Below, in pieces: positions 1 through 9,000 of a stretch of DNA of 20,000 bases (the first letter of the stretch is position 1; every line of letters starts with the position of its first letter). The stretch is from Sphaeroforma sirkka (lineage: Eukaryota; Opisthokonta; Ichthyosporea; Ichthyophonida): positions 72,501 through 92,500 of the forward strand of contig LUCW03000576.1 in the NCBI GenBank assembly GCA_001586965.3, read 5' to 3'. Position numbers and translations under genes: made by a program. Under the pieces are notes generated by a model that worked only from the letters and a program-made list of their open reading frames with translations, searched no databases and was not told where the DNA came from.

Positions 1-140
1 TGTATGTACTTGTGTAGTTATGCTTGTTCCTCAATAGATCCTTGTTATTATGTATTTGCATGTGTATACATATACATGTATATATATATACACCTGGCGT
101 ATAATTATCACGCTGACCTGCGAGACTGTGGTTTGTACAG

Positions 141-2516
141 GGCTGGGAGAAGGTTATGATGGTGAAACCGCCTATGCCGAGGCCCAGCGCGAAGGTATGG
201 ACATTGTGCTCTGTGTAGTGAGTGCACCCGACTGTTATGAGTCTATCTCAATGTGAAGGCTAAACCATGCCATGCCCACTGAGGTTTAATGCAGGTCTGA
301 TGTAGAATGATACAAGTTATTTTTAGAATAAGAACAACGATATATTGAGAATAAGAATAAATATATAATTTATTTTTAGAATCAGAAAGAAAAATAGAAG
401 TTATTTTTATAATAAGAATAAAGAGACAAGTTTTTGTCTTTTTCTTATGTCGATGCGCAAGTAGCTGGCGGGCGTTAGGTTCGATTGTATGCTCGTCTGC
501 TTGCAGTACACATGTACATAGATATAACTTATATGCATGTGATAATAACTTATATGCATGTGATAATAACTTCTATGCATATGATAATTACTTTTATGTA
601 TGTAATAGTAACTTATATGCATATACTTATAACTTACATGCATATACTTATAACTTACATGCATATGATATATCTAATGAACACATTTTTTTACGCCCAG
701 CCACCTGTATGTGAGCACATACTGTGTGTGCCTGCGTGTGCACACACGAGGGTTATAGAATAATTGATTATATATCTTATTGTACGCGCGGAACATGTAT
801 ATCTTTCATTGTTTTTCACTGCCTGGATTCCAATGGTCTTTGCTCCACACTATTTGGTTGGTATAGTTTGGCCCACACAGTGGTATGCCCCTATTTCAAG
901 ATGACCAGTCCCTTTGTGTGTGGATGCGGCGCATGGGTACTCGTGACTTAAGTGATAGAAGCACACTATGTTCTGAATTAATATCATTGTGTTACTGTCT
1001 TTGTACTGAATTAATACTACACTATGTACTGAATTAATATCACACTATGTACTGAATTAATATTATCGTGTGGCTGTAGGACATCGATGCGATCGAGAGA
1101 CCAGGTTTAAATATCATAAGAAAAGCAACTTGTATCTCATACGGATAAAATTTTTATATCCTTGGAATGGCATATGAAATTTAGATATCCTTCTAATAAC
1201 GTATTATATTTAGATATTTTCGGAATAATATATTATATTCAGATATACCTTTGGAGTAATATATTATATCTGTATATCCTTGGCATAACATATATTATAT
1301 TTAGAACTTCTTCGATTAATATAATGTATTTAGATATCCTTGGAATAACTTATCATATTTATTTATCCTTGGAATAATATATCATATCTGTATATCCTTG
1401 ATTTACCTTATTATACATCCTTGCAATAACACCTTATGCATTCATCAAATGCCTACAGACGCGCCTGACGAAGCGAACGTCGACGATACACACCCCACAG
1501 AAGACCCGAGCACACCCACACCCGCGGACGACCCAGACACATCCAAGGGAGACACAGACAGCCCTACGGCAGATAACCAGGACGACAGTATACAGGACGC
1601 TACGGCAGATGAGAAGGAGAAGAGTGGTGAGGTGGATGAACCCGGCGATGAGACGACGGCCGAAGCGCTGAAGGAACCAGTCAAGGCTATACCAAATGCA
1701 CAGGACAGGGAGGGCAAGAGGCCCAAAATGGGCATAAAGGTGTGTTTGAGGGGTGTGTATATGTGTGTATGAGGGGTTTATATAAAGGTGGATGTATAAG
1801 GGGTGTATATAAAAGTGTGTGTATGAGGGGTGTATATAGAGGTGTATGTTTGATGAGTGTATATAATGGTGTATGTATGAGGGGTGTATATAAAGGTGTG
1901 CGTATGAGGGGTGTATATAAAGGTGTGTATGAGTGGTGTATATTAAGGTGTAAAGGTGTATCTATGAAGTGTGTATATGAAGGTGTATGCATAAAGGTGT
2001 GTGCATGAGGGGTGTATATAATGGTGTAAGGAACCTCAGATATAGCGATTTGAGAGATAGTGGTTCTAGTGAGGTTTTAGGGTTTAGGGTTTGTGGTTGT
2101 AGTGCGTGTGTGCGTGTGGTATCTTGGCACAGTGTCACATTCACAGTTACTCATGCATCGCCTTGTATGTGTTCAGCACGCGCGTCTGTGCCACTAGTCG
2201 TGATGTAGCCATAGGTAGAGACTCATTTGCACCGAAATGGGACTCATTGGAACTCATTTGCACCTTGTGCAGCCCTTGGTCAGTAATATATATATATATA
2301 CCCATGAACCTATATTTCGATATACCCATGAACCTATATTTTGATATACCCATGAATCTATATTTTGAAATACCCATGAACCTATATTTTGATATACCCA
2401 TGAACCTATATTTTGGACCGCAATAGCTGCCGATTAAACCATAGCTCGGTGCCTGCCAAGATCCCGAATCTTCCCCATCAATTCAGAATCTGCGAATATA
2501 TGTCTATGTATATGTC

Positions 2517-2607
<91 letters not shown>

Positions 2608-3351
2608 GTATGTATATGTATATGTATATGTACATGTATTTAAAATCATCAAAAGTTAACAGTCCCCTCCTTCTCCTCGCCCATATCCACCCCCTAACAG
2701 CCGCAGAGAGACTCTGTAGCAGACGCCTTGGCAGACATTCCCATTGCCGGTGGAAAGCGCTTGCTTGAGCGGTGGCTGGACCAACTCTTCACAGCGTTGT
2801 ACCAGGACCTCATGTGCAATGTTATCTGGAAGGCTCAGGTATGCACCCGCTGTAATAGCTGTACTAGCTGTACTAGCTGTAGTTGTATTCTATGTCTGTG
2901 TCTGTGTCTGTGTCTGTGTCTGTGTCCATGTTATGTTTATATTCCTGTTATCTGCACCGTAAGGTCAGTATCAATCATGGTTATATTGTGTGGATATACG
3001 CGTAGCAGAGTGTGGTTTGTCAGTACACTATGAAGTATCACCAGCTCACAAACTTGACATCCAAGCATCTTCGTCGAAGTTTATAGCCATTTTAAACCAT
3101 GTTTCTATTATTGTCTAAACTATATACAATTTACATTACCTTGCATAATTCTATTGTCTCATACAAAAACGTGTGTACACCTTTACAACACAGGAGCAAC
3201 ACGCCGCACGCAACAACCAACAAGCCATCGCGCGCACAGTGGGCGACTACCTGCGCTATGGCATTCTCGCAAAGCGTCTGCACCACAAAGACGATGCTGT
3301 ACAGGCCTTCCAAAAGTGCACACAGACAGTTGCGTGTGTTTGTGTATATGT

Positions 3352-3403
<52 letters not shown>

Positions 3404-3442
3404 TTGCATATACATATAAAACATATATAGTATTGCATGCAT

Positions 3443-3473
<31 letters not shown>

Positions 3474-3481
3474 TATGTACG

Positions 3482-3512
<31 letters not shown>

Positions 3513-3563
3513 TGTATGCATGTATGTGTGTATGTGATGTATATATATATGCATAAATATATA

Positions 3564-3603
<40 letters not shown>

Positions 3604-3626
3604 TTATGCATGCATATGCATGCATA

Positions 3627-3663
<37 letters not shown>

Positions 3664-4367
3664 ATATTATATGTATATGTAAATATATATAGATTGATAT
3701 ATATATATATATATATATATTCATATATTCATATATTCGTATGTGAATTTTTTTATCCTGCCCCTTCACTGCTTGTCTATCTCATACATCTCTCCACCTC
3801 ACTCGCACAGGGTTCTGTCTGCGAGGGCTGTTACAAACACTGGACACCTACTCGTCTGATGGGTTCGTGGAGGAGACCCTCTCGACCGTGGATGTGATCT
3901 GCAGGTTCTATACGGATCACAAACAACTAGTCATCCCCCACGAGGTATGTCTAACTGATACACCACACGGTGTATCATGAGGTGTGTAACCTATACACCG
4001 TACTAACGTATTAGTGCATAATCTAGTGATTGCCTAACAATGAACCCAACGCACGCTACCCTGGCCGTAGCAGTATACCCGCCAGTTAGTATGTAGTCAA
4101 AGGGCGATTGGATTGGTCCGCGGGAACTATGTACCAAATTCCCGCGCCTCATGCGACAGTTGTCCGCCAGTTCACAATTCTCAGACAAGCACACGGTGCA
4201 TTCATTACATTACCACTCAGGTGGAGGAAGCTGTATTCCGACTCATAGCCAAGCACGGCCTGTCGATGATCAAACAGCTGGGTCTGGAGTATGTAAAGAA
4301 CAATAACTACATTAAGAAGATGGTCGACACCGCCATAGCCAGGAAGGTCCATGGCGCCGACCGATAG
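141..4367 (+). CDS. ChAPs-family (Chs5-Arf1-binding) protein, 3' six exons, partial at 5' end
   Basis: ChAPs proteins (yeast Bch1, Bud7, Bch2, Chs6) are TPR-containing cargo adaptors that pair with Chs5 in exomer and bind Arf1 at the trans-Golgi network. I see exons 141-194, 1459-1739, 2701-2838, 3194-3335, 3811-3944 and 4221-4367 (TAG). All introns can be read as GT-AG, and the phases agree at every junction. The 3335 donor (T|GT) was chosen because it alone among nearby options keeps the frame early; a site 6 nt later would also fit. Family marks are [21 protein letters not shown] and VIWKAQ in exon 3, [18 protein letters not shown] (TPR-like) in exon 4, and [15 protein letters not shown] in the last exon. 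Exon 2 encodes about 93 acidic, Pro/Thr/Asp-rich residues that look disordered. About 297 C-terminal residues are visible; the N-terminal half lies upstream. The family call rests on remembered motifs. Exon 1 could also be read in another frame, but only the [17 protein letters not shown] frame splices in phase. Confidence 0.8.
525..671. repeat. 21-bp minisatellite, seven units
   Basis: Seven consecutive units begin with TAACTTATATGCAT or close variants at 525, 546, 567, 588, 609, 630 and 651. The period is exactly 21 with no indels. Because 21 is a multiple of three, the array stays open as a 7-residue repeat on both strands. It lies inside an intron, so coding is not inferred. Confidence 0.9.
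973..1075. repeat. Short 23-bp tandem repeat
   Basis: The core CTGAATTAATA recurs at 973, 1006, 1029 and 1052. The last three are spaced by 23 bp and share ACTATGTACTGAATTAATA. It lies in intron 1. Confidence 0.8.
1145..1405. repeat. Degenerate tandem repeat of about 30 bp
   Basis: About eight diverged units are built from TTTAGATATCCTTGGAATAA followed by TATATTATA. Unit length varies by a few bases, so this array looks older than the neighbouring 21-bp one. It lies in intron 1 and ends about 50 bp before the next exon. Confidence 0.75.
1740..2035. repeat. GT-rich minisatellite of roughly 24-27 bp
   Basis: Starting at the splice donor itself, units of the type GAGGGGTGTATATAAAGGTG repeat about ten times with small indels. 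The donor of this intron (GTGTGT at 1740) is made of repeat-like sequence, which suggests that the array has grown up to the exon edge. A little downstream, two adjacent TTTAGGG motifs near 2074-2090 are noted but are too few to be telomeric. Confidence 0.8.
2301..2416. repeat. 24-bp minisatellite, five units
   Basis: CCCATGAACCTATATTTTGA repeats with an exact 24-bp period at 2301, 2325, 2349, 2373 and 2397. It is the second array in intron 2. It translates as an 8-residue repeat but lies between splice sites. Confidence 0.9.
2499..2636. repeat. (TATATG)n microsatellite
   Basis: A nearly pure hexamer tract of about 138 bp begins with two TATGTC variants. It is the third repeat class in intron 2 and ends about 65 bp before the next exon. 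Confidence 0.95.
2850..2930. repeat. Two short tandem repeats in intron 3
   Basis: An imperfect TAGCTGTAC unit occurs at about 2851-2882. A clean TGTGTC hexamer array follows at about 2893-2928. The rest of this intron (2839-3193) shows nothing I can name. Confidence 0.8.
3340..3735. repeat. TA-dinucleotide and ATGT-tetranucleotide microsatellite block
   Basis: Long (TA)n runs are interrupted by a (GTAT)n run at about 3479-3510 and by ATGCATGC motifs. The block fills nearly all of intron 4 (3336-3810) and begins a few bases after the donor. All the open frames here are repeat translations. Confidence 0.95.
4119..4146. promoter_or_regulatory. Inverted CGCGGGAA / TTCCCGCG pair next to ATTGG motifs
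   Basis: An 8-bp perfect inverted repeat has arms CGCGGGAA (4119-4126) and TTCCCGCG (4139-4146). Two ATTGG (reverse CCAAT) motifs lie just upstream at about 4107-4115. TTCCCGCG resembles an E2F-type site. It lies in the GC-richer last intron (3945-4220), the only intron here without a satellite. It could be an internal regulatory site or chance. Confidence 0.3.
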
Positions 4368-4391
4368 AAGCGGAGGTTTTAGGTGCTTATC

Positions 4392-4397
4392 AATAAA
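4392..4397 (+). promoter_or_regulatory. Poly(A) signal AATAAA of the ChAPs gene
   Basis: A canonical AATAAA hexamer lies 25 nt after the TAG stop. A short 3' UTR is implied. The 3' UTR sequence itself has no other recognisable element. Confidence 0.6.
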
Positions 4398-5403
4398 ACG
4401 TATGAATTAATGAATGACAAGATATGGGTTAGTGCACGTTTTGAGGTACCTTGAAGGAAAGAGATGTGTTATAGAATGTTGATAGCATCGCAGCTTGAAG
4501 GAAAGTGTCGGATCAGTGCATACGCCGATCAGGAGAGTTTGATTTAGAGACTTGATGAATATATCATCATTGAGCAACTGATATGAAAGGAATGGCTTCG
4601 TGAATACTATTTAAAGTAATCTGAATGTAAGTATAGGTTTTGTGCCTGTTGTATGATAAAAAAGGTATAGTGTATGTCGATAACAGTTATTTGAAAGTAG
4701 TTTGAATGACAGGTATGGTTTGGTGCTTGTTGTTAGTGGAACTTGAATGTAAGCGATGTTGCAGGTAGCGATTACAATATAAGTAGGAATAAGTGGAGAT
4801 TCAGAATGGGGCCTATGAAGTAGATACGAAGATTCCCGTATTGCTATGGGAGTGAATGGATATAATTTTGCATGTCTGCAGTAAACGTTTTGGACTAATT
4901 CCAGACTATGGACTAGCCAATGACTTCAGACTTTTAACACGCACTTTTAAATGCATATGTAGAAGGCACATTTAACGCACGGTGAATCTCAAGAAGTGCA
5001 TCTCGTTATATGTACTATAAAGTATATCTAACTTTGTCTCAGACGAAATGCTTCCGAGGGTGGAGTGAATATTTGGCTTGTGAACGGTGGATCTCTGCAC
5101 ATTATCTGATTCTGTCTAAAACGAAGTGCATCTCGTTATGTGCACTATGAAGTATATATGACTATGTCTCAGACGAAGTGCTTCCGAGGGTGATGTGAGT
5201 ACTTGGCTTGTGAATGGTGAGCCCTATGTATGGGTTGCGGCAGTAGGACGGTCGTGTTGCAGTAATTATGCGCCCACACTTCCAACGGTTTACAGAAAAC
5301 CCACCGAAACAGCACCACTTGTGGCTCTCATACACACCAGCAAACAGTGACAGAGAGAAAAGGTATCCAACAACGACGCAGCAAGTAAATACGTTATAAC
5401 GCT
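4398..5403. other. Intergenic region between convergent genes
   Basis: I see no gene in this stretch, which separates the ends of two convergent genes. It holds diverged short duplications: CTTGAAGGAAAG recurs at about 4451 and 4493, and GGTTTTGTGCCTGTTG-like text recurs at about 4637 and 4708. It also holds the 100-bp direct repeat listed separately. Confidence 0.5.
4991..5220. repeat. 100-bp direct repeat, two copies
   Basis: Copies 4991-5090 and 5121-5220 align without gaps and differ by scattered substitutions (roughly 85-90% identical by eye). Shared blocks include GAAGTGCATCTCGTTAT, TGTCTCAGACGAA and TGCTTCCGAGGGTG. The 30-bp spacer is unique. No inverted ends or target duplication were seen. 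Confidence 0.85.
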
Positions 5404-5409
5404 TTTATT
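5404..5409 (-). promoter_or_regulatory. Poly(A) signal AATAAA one base after a stop codon
   Basis: On the minus strand, TGA at 5413-5411 is followed by one T and then AATAAA. This places the signal directly behind the stop of the shifted last repeat frame of the upstream gene. It supports that stop as the natural end, with a very short 3' UTR. Confidence 0.5.
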
Positions 5410-5410
5410 A

Positions 5411-7311
5411 TCAAGCATTTTCCCGTGTCGTAGGCTTGGTCTCGGGGTTACCCTGAACCGCTTTGTTGATAGCCGAGTCCAGTTCTGCTTGCGCAGCCTC
5501 CGCATCTCCCGCAGTCACAGTAATGTCGTCCATCTGAGGCGCCTTTCCTGCACCCAACTCAGCGGCCTTCTTAGGGTCATCCCCTGTGGCTGACTCAGAA
5601 ACATCCGTTGTGGTATCATCAGCCGCCGGTACTGGGGTTGCTCTGTTGCTACTGAAGCCTCTTCGAGCTCTGGATTACCCTGAACCGCTTTGCTAATCGC
5701 CGAGTCCAGTTCCGCTTGTGCAGCCTCGGCCTCTGCAGCAATCACGCTTTTGTCATCCATCTGAGGTGCCTTTCCTGCACCCAACTCAGCGGCCTTCTTA
5801 GGGTCATCCCCTGTGGCTGACTCAGAAACATCCGTTGTGGTATCATCAGCCGGTACTGGGGGTTGCTCTGTTGCTACTGAAGCCTCTTCGAGCTCTGGAT
5901 TACCCTGAACCGCTTTGCTAATCGCCGAGTCCAGTTCCGCTTGTGCAGCCTCGGCCTCTGCAGCAATCACGCTTTTGTCATCCATCTGAGGTGCCTTTCC
6001 TGCACCCAACTCAGAGGCTGCCTTTGGGTCATCGCTGGTAGCCTTCTCGGATTCATCAGTTGTAGTAGTGCTTTCTGCCTCAACTGGTGTTTGCTCAACT
6101 TTTGAGTCATCACTGGTAGCCTTATCGGACGTCTCAGTAGTAGTGTTATCGGCCTCAACTGGTTTTGGCTCAACTTCTGTCATCGCATCCTCCTCACCCG
6201 CTTGAGACGCTTGTATACCCTCCACCTCAGTGGCAGCCTTTGGGGCATTCTCTGTAGCCGGTTCCGGTGTCTCGACTGCCTCTGGTGTTTTCTTGACATC
6301 CGGTGTCGTTGCACTCTCGGGTGTTGCTTCCGCTACATTGTCCACGGTTTTGGGTTTAGTTTCAGGATTGCCCTGCACTGCCTTAGTGATGGCTGAGTCT
6401 AGTTCTGCTTGTGCAGCTTCAACAGCCGCCGCAGTCACAGTGGGTGCCTCGGCTGCATCCATGTCAATTGTGATCTCAGTTGTATCGGTAGTACTATCAG
6501 CCACCTTAGCGCTTTCCGCAACTTGTGCGCGCTCTGTAGATTGCTGACCAGCCTCAGTTGTATCCGCAGGTACACTCCCACCCTCGTCACCAGCTTGAAC
6601 CTCTTTTGCGATCTTTGCATCCGAATTTGATGCCACAGGTGCCGTCTCCGAGGCTTTTTCAGATGCCTTTACTTCAGGATTTCCTTGCACAGCTTTTGCC
6701 ACAGCCGAACCAATTTCCGCTTGCGCAGCCTGAGCGTACTGGGCAGTCACTGATTTGTCCTCCATCTGAGGTGCCTTTCCTGCATCCCATTCGGCAGCTT
6801 TTTTTGTGTCATCACTCGTAGCATGCTCGATAGATTCTTTAGGGTGACCAGTGACAGACACACCAGTCTCGACTTTTGGCTCACTAGCACCCTCATTCGT
6901 ACTAGTTGTTGTTGTTATGCTTGCAGAAGTATCTTCTGCTGTCTTCGCAACTGTTGGATCCGATGTTGCCGGTGCACTCTCTACGGTCTCCGCATTCTCT
7001 GTTTTGCCCGCCGTCTCTGCAGCGACATGCGTGGTGTCCTGTGTGTCATTGTTGTTATCATCAACACGTGCTTCCTTGCTCGCAGTATTTTCCGCGGCCT
7101 TAGTTTCAGGATTTCCTTGTACCGCTTTGCCAATAGCTGCATCTAGCTCTGCCTGTGCAGCATTGGCAGTATCTACTTCTACAGTCTTCTCCTCCACCTG
7201 CGGTGCCTTTCCAGCCCCCAGATCTGTGGCCTTTTTCGGCTCTTCACTTGTAGCCTTATTCGCTTCGCTAGCCTTCGCAATCTTCTTCTGCTTACTGTGT
7301 TTTCCGCCCAT
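5411..7311 (-). CDS. Probably N-myristoylated, Ala-rich repeat protein with a BASP1-like start; one-base shift in the last repeat
   Basis: The start MGGKHSKQKK fits the N-myristoylation pattern (Gly2, Ser6) followed by a basic patch. It is very close to vertebrate BASP1 (MGGKLSKKKK), as is the Ala/Glu/Lys/Thr/Pro-rich, apparently disordered body. A membrane-skirt role at the inner plasma membrane is inferred. A unit of the form GAGKAPQMDDKSV...AQAELDSAISKAVQGNPE occurs at residues about 26-70, 170-213, 279-318, 429-473 and 505-548. Units 4 and 5 are 75 codons apart and almost identical in DNA. The open frame from 7311 runs 598 codons to a stop at 5515. Its last ~38 residues are unlike the rest because a run of five C in the preceding copy is four C here (5634-5637). 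Past that point the next frame carries a sixth good unit and ends ...KPTTRENA at TGA 5413-5411. This may be a sequencing error or a true truncation. ATG context is good (A at -3, G at +4). No homologous family beyond the BASP1 resemblance was recognised. Confidence 0.75.
5552..6015 (-). repeat. 225-bp in-frame tandem duplication inside the repeat protein gene
   Basis: DNA from 5671 to about 5790 is identical to 5896 to about 6015. DNA from about 5552 to 5670 matches about 5777 to 5895 except for a one-base loss in a C run and a GGC insertion. The period is 225 bp (75 codons). The near-identity shows recent expansion at the 3' end, while units 1-3 are well diverged. Confidence 0.9.
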
Positions 7312-7324
7312 ATTGTTACCGTGG

Positions 7325-7360
7325 TGACCGTGTAGGTCTGTAAGATGTGAGGTTAGTCAC
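7325..7360 (-). promoter_or_regulatory. Possible 5' UTR splice acceptor of the repeat protein gene
   Basis: On the minus strand, CTAAC (7356-7352) is followed by a pyrimidine-rich stretch and TTACAG ending at 7338, about 27 nt before the ATG. This looks like a branch point plus 3' splice site. A GTATCA farther upstream could be its donor, which would give a very short leader intron. RNA data would decide. Confidence 0.3.
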
Positions 7361-7411
7361 TGCACTGATGTCTAAATAGATGATACTAGAACATAATCGT
7401 GTTTAAAATCC

Positions 7412-7421
7412 GGTTTATATT
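7412..7421 (-). promoter_or_regulatory. TATA-like box upstream of the repeat protein gene
   Basis: The minus strand reads AATATAAACC here, about 105 nt upstream of the ATG. Its position suits a core promoter with a short leader. The surroundings are AT-rich, so a chance match is possible. Confidence 0.35.
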
Positions 7422-7429
7422 TGTGTGAA

Positions 7430-8290
7430 AAAATCAACAAGACATCAGGAGTTCTTTTTTTCCTTACAAAATATGTCTTGTATTTACCAAAATATATGTA
7501 AACAACTATCCATCATCTGTGGCGAAAATAATCCTTCGGCGTTTGAAACTTCATCAGATCAACTCAAAGAGCACTAAAAAACAATAGATAAAATATTTAT
7601 CTTCGTGCCAATATTTTTAAAGAGAGCACATTCTCAAGTAGTATGTTATTGAGGCTTGCCTGCCTTGCCAGCGTTCAACTTTCAAATGTATACGTGAGCA
7701 AATGGTTTTGAACCAGTACACAATGATGATTTAATATGATTTAGTCCTATCTCAACACTACATAAAACCAAACTTAGTACTAGACAACTCGCCTCAAAGA
7801 CACTGCTCAAAAGTATTGTGAGGGTTTATGCCAAATTTGCTGGAAGCAAACATGTATACACATACAGCAGATAGAGAACTTTTCCTCAGCCACGAATTAA
7901 TAATATCTATATACACCAAGGAAAAATGTGCGGAAACAGAGCCGAAGTGGGCCAAAAGAGGCATTTGCATTCAATATATGTATACCTACCTAATCTGTCT
8001 CCGGTATATATACGGGTCTAGCTCTAACGGCTACATTATTTTAGGCCTGATATTGATCTAGAATGATTGTTTCTATTTTTGAACGTGTGATAACTCATGA
8101 GGTTACGCAAGATATATATCGAGCAGTACTATAGAGTATAAACTGCTGGAATTTAGCATAATTCAATATAATACTGGCATATAACACTTAAGTGTACTAG
8201 TAGGTTGACAACAAGGCAGGGTATACCGGTCATAAGTTAAAATTACTCTCCATTATAATAGAGTAAGGTAGAAGTGTTAAAGAATTCTGA
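7430..8290. other. Intergenic region without a recognisable gene
   Basis: This is AT-rich, mostly unique sequence. A 77-codon plus-strand frame at 7828-8061 has no family resemblance and no clear promoter. The last ~120 bp before 8290 align loosely with the sequence downstream of the second LOR gene (shared AACAAGGCAGG and TAGAAGTGTT), so they belong to the old duplicated unit. Confidence 0.5.
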
Positions 8291-8995
8291 CTAGTCCTCG
8301 GACATGCTCTCAAGAGCAACCACCACACAGAGTGCTAGACCTGTATCGACACCCTCAGAGATATCAATGTAGTAGTGTTCGGCGATGGGAGCAATGTAGG
8401 CCTTGTGCATCTTGATTATCTCACAGCCGTGTTCCGAAACGGTGAAGTTGTGCTCAAGAATGGATCCATGGATCTGCCAGTCGGTCTCTCCTCTGATCTT
8501 AGCAACGAAATTCTCACGCGCAATGCCGATAGCAAGCTTTTTGATCTCCGCAACCTTGTCACCGTTGTGATCCTCAATAGCCAAGGCATAGCGCACACGT
8601 GCCTTACGCTCTTGAATCTGATAAAGGGTATCTCTGCTTAAATTCTGCAACTGAAATGTCTCTCTGACGCGCATAACCTTGTTGTTGGCAATGTAAGCGG
8701 GCTTACCACGGCCATGTCTGCGAGATATTTTGTTGATATTGAAATCGGCACCAATGTTCAACAACAGCTTTTCTCGCATGCAATACGTTTGAGGTCCATC
8801 GTCGTCTCCATCAGAGTCTGAACCAGATCCCGCATTGCGACGGCCCTCACGTCTGCCACCGATAATAGCACCCGCAACAGCTGCCTTTGCCACTGGGCGG
8901 CGTCGACCCCCATCGTCAGATGATGATGACGAGCCAGAACCTACACGACGGCGGCCGATGGCTGCCCCAGCTAGGAAGGCTCCTCTTCTAGGCAT
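8291..8995 (-). CDS. LURP-one-related (LOR, tubby-like barrel) protein, copy A
   Basis: 234 residues, intronless. Residues 1-67 form a basic Gly/Arg/Ser tail with two similar motifs (FLAGAAIGRRR and AVAGAIIGGRR) and two acidic serine clusters (SSSSSDD and SGSDSDGDDD) that look like CK2 targets. From about residue 71 the LOR fold follows: YCMREKLLLNIG, FNINK, paired strands with EDHNGDKVAEIKK, DWQIHGSILEHNFTV, and the closing hydrophobic helix LALCVVVALESM. LOR (DUF567/PF04525) proteins are related to phospholipid scramblases and tubby; their biochemical role is unclear. I chose the ATG at 8995 because similarity to copy B begins there; an in-frame ATG at 9100 would add 35 unrelated residues. 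Compared with copy B, this copy has lost family-like residues (A for D in GDDF, C for R in EHGREI), so it may be the less constrained copy. Confidence 0.8.
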   Translation of the reverse strand: MPRRGAFLAGAAIGRRRVGSGSSSSSDDGGRRRPVAKAAVAGAIIGGRREGRRNAGSGSDSDGDDDGPQTYCMREKLLLNIGADFNINKISRRHGRGKPAYIANNKVMRVRETFQLQNLSRDTLYQIQERKARVRYALAIEDHNGDKVAEIKKLAIGIARENFVAKIRGETDWQIHGSILEHNFTVSEHGCEIIKMHKAYIAPIAEHYYIDISEGVDTGLALCVVVALESMSED

Positions 8996-9000
8996 AATGA

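Larger units (their letters stand above)
195..1458 (+). other. Intron 1 of the visible ChAPs exons, filled with tandem repeats
   Basis: The donor is GTATGG directly after 194 and the acceptor is CTACAG at 1453-1458. The intron holds an A-rich degenerate (AATAAGAA) tract at about 326-421, a 21-bp array, a 23-bp array and an array of about 30 bp (listed separately). I see no gene inside; the open frames there are repeat translations. Confidence 0.7.

Noticed and set aside
465-500. GGTTCGATT resembling a tRNA T-loop
   Set aside because: No acceptor, D or anticodon arms could be folded around it.
1445-1735. 96-codon minus-strand frame opposite ChAPs exon 2
   Set aside because: Shadow of the acidic low-complexity exon, whose plus-strand phases fit both neighbouring exons.
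2074-2092. TTTAGGG-type telomere-like motif
   Set aside because: Only two adjacent copies inside an intron; not a telomeric tract.
6851-7327. 158-codon plus-strand frame opposite the repeat protein gene
   Set aside because: Antisense shadow of an Ala/Thr/Glu-rich coding region; the minus frame has the repeat structure and myristoylation start.
8375-8641. 88-codon plus-strand frame, with a twin at 12675-12941
   Set aside because: Antisense shadow of the LOR genes; its conservation merely follows that of the real coding strand.
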